Of a stretch of DNA of 64,000 nucleotides, positions 61,601 to 64,000 are shown one piece after another (positions within the stretch are counted from its first letter, which is position 1; each line of letters starts with the position of its first letter). The notes beneath the pieces are model-generated. The model worked only from the letters and a program-made list of their open reading frames with translations. It did not search any database and was not told where the DNA came from. Source of the DNA: Imperialibacter sp963977595 (lineage in GTDB: Bacteria; Bacteroidota; Bacteroidia; Cytophagales; Cyclobacteriaceae); the NCBI RefSeq assembly GCF_048007035.1, contig NZ_CP180355.1, positions 5,952,001 to 6,016,000 on the forward strand, in the 5' to 3' direction. Both the position numbers and the translations under genes were made by a program.

Positions 61601-62736
61601 TCTATATTTCTGTTTTCGACAATGGCACGGGAATAAAAAGGGAACACTTAACGACTATCTTCGAACCATTTTTTAGTTACGAGGAAGGAAGGCACTCTAC
61701 AGGCACGGGCATTGGTCTTTCCCTGAGCAAGAGCCTCATCGAATTGCACCATGGATCTATTGATGTGGAGAGTGTTGAGGGACAGTTTGCACGATTCATC
61801 CTAACGCTGCCACTTGGCAATGTTCACTTTAAGCCTACAGAAGTTGTTGAAGGAAGAATAGATATGTCGGTAACCTCGCCCCGTGGTCTTCATTCTCACG
61901 GGCAGCCTGCAATTTCTGCACCGGACCCCATCATGCATCCTGAAGGCACGCCGACGGTCTTGATTGTAGAAGACAACAAGGAAGTGTCAGGTTATATCCA
62001 GTCTATTCTGTCGAAGGATTACCAAATAGTAACGGCCTTCAATGGCAAAGAGGGACTTGAGAAGGCTTTAGAGACTAGCCCTGACCTGGTGATATCAGAT
62101 TTGATGATGCCGGTGATGGATGGGATTGCTCTTTGCAATGCTCTTCGGCAAACAGAAGCCACCTGTCATATCCCAATCATCTTATTAACAGCGAGAACTT
62201 CCGAGATATATAAGATTGAGGGGCTGGAAACAGGTGCCGACGATTATATCACAAAGCCGTTCAATAGCAAAGTGTTGGCACTCAAGGTGCGTAATTTGCT
62301 GGACGGAAGAAAGAAGCTGATAGAAATGTTCGCTGACAGCAGGACATTGACGCTTGAGCCTAAGAATATTACTGTAACCTCACGAGATGAAACATTTATC
62401 AACCAGGCACTTAAGAGCGTAGAGGCGAATATATCAAATACCAGCTACTCTGTTGACGACCTGTGCAAAGACGTGGGGATGAGCAAAGCCACATTGTTTA
62501 GAAAACTGAAGGCTTTGACAGGTCAGTCGGCCAATGAAGTAATACGAACAATCAGGCTCAAGAGGGCCGCACAAGTATTGGCCGAGGGCGACTTCTCGAT
62601 CTCGGAGGTAGCTTATATGGTTGGCTTCAATGATCCCAAGTACTTCAGAAATTGCTTTAAGAAACTTTTTGGGCAGAGCCCATCGGAGTACGCCGACCAA
62701 ATGAAGGCCGGACATTCAAACGATATATCGACCTGA
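58663..62736 (+). CDS. hybrid two-component system sensor/regulator (HTCS)
   Basis: A 1357-residue single-chain sensor and transcription factor of the type that controls polysaccharide-utilisation loci. In order: signal peptide (~1-24); a two-propeller periplasmic sensor (~30-705) made of Reg_prop blades (DSKGYLWVGTEDGLNRYN, DNEGRLWIGT, DSKGRFWIGTEGG); a Y_Y_Y Ig-like domain (~710-775); a transmembrane helix (~785-805); HisKA with FFTNISHEFRTPLTL (phosphoacceptor H841); HATPase (~940-1055, GTGIGLSLSKSLIEL); receiver (~1095-1205, D1146 in LVISDLMMP); and an AraC-type HTH (~1255-1355, VAYMVGFNDPKYFRNCFKK). It presumably binds a glycan fragment and activates the divergent susC-susD operon. The first in-frame ATG precedes the signal peptide. 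Confidence 0.96.
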   Translation: MRPFYLLSLFLWISLFLPLAAHGQGKNESFSSLSVEQGLSSVTISAIHKDSKGYLWVGTEDGLNRYNGYEFKIYRNDPSDEHTLLTNRILSIFEDSSGTLWVSTAKGTLHRYNRELDTFIRVPEFNNLVINDIREDSERRVWFVGTTIKSLNLSDNSWTDHTGNFKGRLSIIGIEQIHKSDFWVAADTALYKWNRKTGNLKVYAHDPKDSNSLGYNYLYSIAKDDIGNLWIATRGGGLDKLDVKSSKFTHYRTSENRENGPLVNVVRTVCPDGNYIWAGTENGGLSRLDIRTNKFEHHVADKDHPKSISDNSIKALYKDNEGRLWIGTFSFGLSVIDPYQNKFTSLKAAYQNTVVNALYKDSKGRFWIGTEGGIMKVYKGNTSYYLNDPIESGQNGIPVLTIYEDRNHNIWVGTWAEGVFVFNEATQSFDRYATVGSSRKDLGNQNVYALHQDRQKANILMGTYYGLNVLFSKDEKSFTHIVDSTWAEDASINNLRIIFEDKHSNIWVGTNSGLKLYNSEKMKMEPVFAESENYSENILSVIFCLFEDSKGRLWTGTESGLYHLKSKDAFERYTIDNGLTNHNIKGILEDNQGHLWISTSNGMSVFDPENETFKNYDDSDGLLVNGFKGNSSFKDADGLLYFGGSNGIITFNPSEILDNPHPPLVVLEDFKVFNKSVRVNSGDSILTRHISETKELSLKSDFNIFSIEYAALNMSASDKNQYAYRLIGFDDKWNFVGETRSTTYTNLDPGTYVFEVKASNNDGVWNDNPTRLAITVLPAWWETSWAYMGYIAIVISLLYLFRRITLIRAHFINDLRLERLKLESVERLNKTKLQFFTNISHEFRTPLTLIIGPIQNLIDSEGIEKGIKGKLQAVNHNVLRLHKLVNQLLDFRKVESGNMKVTAMESNLVSFIKEIKYSFDTLAEEMNADFTLQSSHEEIMVWFDPDQMEKVIFNLLSNAFKKIPKKGVVSIKLEQTPDKVYISVFDNGTGIKREHLTTIFEPFFSYEEGRHSTGTGIGLSLSKSLIELHHGSIDVESVEGQFARFILTLPLGNVHFKPTEVVEGRIDMSVTSPRGLHSHGQPAISAPDPIMHPEGTPTVLIVEDNKEVSGYIQSILSKDYQIVTAFNGKEGLEKALETSPDLVISDLMMPVMDGIALCNALRQTEATCHIPIILLTARTSEIYKIEGLETGADDYITKPFNSKVLALKVRNLLDGRKKLIEMFADSRTLTLEPKNITVTSRDETFINQALKSVEANISNTSYSVDDLCKDVGMSKATLFRKLKALTGQSANEVIRTIRLKRAAQVLAEGDFSISEVAYMVGFNDPKYFRNCFKKLFGQSPSEYADQMKAGHSNDIST

Positions 62737-62753
62737 GCTTCGGCCGGCTTCGC

Positions 62754-63653
62754 TTAGTTTTTTCCGTAGGTACTCAGGGCTTCTTTGTCTCCAATTGATG
62801 ATAATATGCGCTGGAGACCAGAAAGGTTTTGCTGCAAAACAATCGCCACATCCTCCTCTTCGATATGCCCCAGGATACCAATCTGGCCTTTGAAACCGAC
62901 CTTCGTCAGGTAAGCCATCATCTCACTTTCCCGGTCGCCTGAACCGATGGGCAATATCTTGGGTCCTTCTTCCCTCATGCCATTCAGATTTACCGCCCAC
63001 AAATAGGGGAGAGCCACATCAATAATATCGGTATACTCGTCAAGTTGCTCATGGGCGTGGTGGAAGTTGTAGATGATGCCTACGTCCTTGAATCCACTGG
63101 CCTTAATTACTTTCACCTGGTTGGCAGGCTCTCCAAGCCAGTCGCCATGGTTGTAAAGCGCTACGGTACATCCAACCTCGGCACCTTTTGCATGAAGATA
63201 GTCCAGCATCTCCTTTGATTTGCGAACTTTCGTCTCCTCATCGAGCCCTTCCAGAAAGTTGGCATGAAAACCCACCCACAGCTGCGTTTTCAGTTTGGTT
63301 TCCTTTATGTAGCTAAGAAGCTTAAGATTGGCGCTGCTAAGCTTTTGGGGACTATCTGTATTGGCGTCTATCCAAATCCAAACCCCATTTATTTTGATGT
63401 TGTTCTTTTTTGCCAGCTTCCACTCTTCAACCGAAGTAGCCAAATGTTCTGCCCTCCAATCGTAAGCATATGATTTGAAGCCCAGTTCCTTCAGCATGGC
63501 TATTCTGTCAGCCGGGCTGCGGTGCTTAACATCGTAGGGCACAATGCACCATGCAAAAAGGTTGCTTTTGCTATAAATGCTTTGAGCCCCTGCATGACTG
63601 ACTATTAGACAGGCAAAGGCAAATATGATAACAGCTATTTTGATGGTTTTCAT
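62754..63653 (-). CDS. exported sugar-phosphate isomerase/epimerase-like TIM-barrel protein
   Basis: A 299-residue exported protein of the xylose-isomerase-like TIM-barrel superfamily: signal peptide (MKTIKIAVIIFAFA to SHAGAQS), then strands ending LKELGFKSYAYDW, IKINGVWIWIDANTD, KTQLWVGFH, GCTVALYNHGDWLG and VGIIYNFHHAHEQ. The acidic/His metal site of sugar isomerases is only partly visible (H in YNFHHAHE). Exported members of this kind are found near DUF1080 and ThuA genes, suggesting a role in 3-keto-sugar processing, but that is inference. ATG at 63653 is preferred over one 26 codons upstream because a -7 element (63676-63683) lies in the longer frame. It converges on the regulator gene after an 18-bp gap. 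Confidence 0.82.
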   Translation of the reverse strand: MKTIKIAVIIFAFACLIVSHAGAQSIYSKSNLFAWCIVPYDVKHRSPADRIAMLKELGFKSYAYDWRAEHLATSVEEWKLAKKNNIKINGVWIWIDANTDSPQKLSSANLKLLSYIKETKLKTQLWVGFHANFLEGLDEETKVRKSKEMLDYLHAKGAEVGCTVALYNHGDWLGEPANQVKVIKASGFKDVGIIYNFHHAHEQLDEYTDIIDVALPYLWAVNLNGMREEGPKILPIGSGDRESEMMAYLTKVGFKGQIGILGHIEEEDVAIVLQQNLSGLQRILSSIGDKEALSTYGKN

Positions 63654-63675
63654 GCTTGTGTTGATTGGCGAACTC

Positions 63676-63683
63676 CAAAGATA
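63676..63683 (-). promoter_or_regulatory. -7 promoter element for the isomerase-like gene
   Basis: Minus strand TATCTTTG, a perfect TAnnTTTG match, 22 bp upstream of the ATG at 63653. Confidence 0.42.
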
Positions 63684-63710
63684 GGTGCTGCTGCGACATA
63701 AACCTTTTAA

Positions 63711-63748
63711 TAAAACAAAAGCCCCGTCCAAAATCGTTTGAACGGGGC
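63711..63748 (-). terminator. intrinsic terminator of the edge gene
   Basis: Minus strand GCCCCGTTCAAA pairs with TTTGGACGGGGC (one G-T pair) around a 4-base loop, followed by TTTTGTTTTATT. It starts 29 bp after the stop of the partial gene at the window edge. Confidence 0.82.
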
Positions 63749-63777
63749 CGTTGAGTCTCTGAGGAAACAGCTACTGC

Positions 63778-64000
63778 TTATTTCAGCGTGTTCGTGAATC
63801 CTTCCAATTTCTGGCTAACCTGAGTGTCGACCATAAATGAAAGTCTCACTTTATCCCAGGCCATGGTTACTTTAGCCACTTTGTTGTCTTCAGCAGAAAC
63901 AGAATACGCCAATCTCTCCATCGAATCGGCAGCCATTACTGGGGCGGCTTTTACAGCAACCACATCATCTTTGGCTACTGCCTCTTCGTCAATTTTACCA
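63778..64000 (-). CDS. C-terminal part of a probable DUF2911 protein (5' end beyond window)
   Basis: The last 73 codons of a gene that enters from the right edge; stop TAA at 63778-63780. The visible part reads SMERLAYSVSAEDNKVAKVT then MAWDKVRLSFMVDTQVSQK. A strand of the form xMERLxYxV followed by VTMxWDxVRLSF resembles the end of DUF2911 proteins, which are exported Bacteroidota proteins of unknown function. The assignment rests on a short stretch only. A terminator follows the stop, so this gene ends its transcript here. Confidence 0.6.
   Translation of the reverse strand, partial: GKIDEEAVAKDDVVAVKAAPVMAADSMERLAYSVSAEDNKVAKVTMAWDKVRLSFMVDTQVSQKLEGFTNTLK

Noticed and set aside
63653..63731. 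Longer start of the isomerase-like gene at 63731
   Set aside because: Adds 26 residues without a signal, overlaps the promoter element at 63676-63683 and the neighbouring terminator.

Overview
The window looks like chromosomal DNA of a Bacteroidota bacterium, most likely of the order Cytophagales. The support is a SusC/SusD pair next to a hybrid two-component regulator, many Sec lipoproteins, FG-GAP/ASPIC proteins, paired PadR regulators and FtsX-type permeases, and repeated matches to the Bacteroidota -7 promoter element TAnnTTTG upstream of genes. No rRNA, tRNA, CRISPR array, integrase or transposase was seen. Most of the window reads as ordinary chromosome with an exported-protein and carbohydrate theme.

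Layout. 1-3350 (minus): a truncated glpD, a tandem UspA protein and a class-V aminotransferase. 3560-7707 (plus): a giant lipoprotein joining ThuA, PQQ sugar dehydrogenase, PKD, cytochrome c and a C-terminal carbohydrate-binding-like region, followed by a DUF1080 protein. 7708-8261: a gene-free stretch crowded with hairpins. 8262-12955 (minus): a translationally coupled pair of a vanadium-haloperoxidase-like protein and an FG-GAP/ASPIC protein. 13246-14745: an FG-GAP/PQQ-like lipoprotein. 15021-21876 (plus): an AT-richer five-gene operon that resembles a rewired dlt (D-alanylation) system. It has two adenylating ligases (one fused to a methyltransferase-like domain, one to a carrier protein), an SGNH protein, an MBOAT acyltransferase and a 45-residue DltX-like microprotein. 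22055-27045: J-domain/KTSC protein, metzincin lipoprotein, DoxX protein, a coiled-coil pair and a lactonase-NTF2 fusion. 27303-29006 (minus): cytochrome c-PQQ sugar dehydrogenase.

29257-33599 (plus): a four-gene envelope cluster of unknown purpose with a YdjC-type deacetylase and a DUF1353 protein. 33709-36542: a LiaF-like/DUF4288/LytS/LytTR operon. 36709-39944: small and secreted proteins, an esterase, and a repeat cluster with three tandem 116-bp units. 39975-42822 (minus): Bcr/CflA-type exporter and a membrane-anchored alpha/beta hydrolase. 43480-49602: two PadR-permease cassettes, each with an inverted repeat over its promoter. 49714-53062: lipoprotein, outer-membrane barrel and two paralogous cytochrome-like lipoproteins. 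53167-62736: SusD, SusC and the divergent hybrid regulator, which form a polysaccharide-uptake locus without glycoside hydrolases in view. 62754-64000: a TIM-barrel isomerase-like protein and the end of a probable DUF2911 gene.

How the genes fit together. Several products suggest periplasmic oxidation and processing of sugars: two PQQ sugar dehydrogenases with cytochrome c, ThuA, DUF1080, the isomerase-like protein and SusCD. A second theme is envelope modification and sensing: the MBOAT operon, the deacetylase cluster, LiaF/LytST and the PadR-permease units. The most novel items are the MBOAT operon with its microprotein and a dispersed bidirectional terminator-like element with a conserved loop, found in two convergent intergenic gaps. 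All function assignments are by reading motifs; no database search was run.
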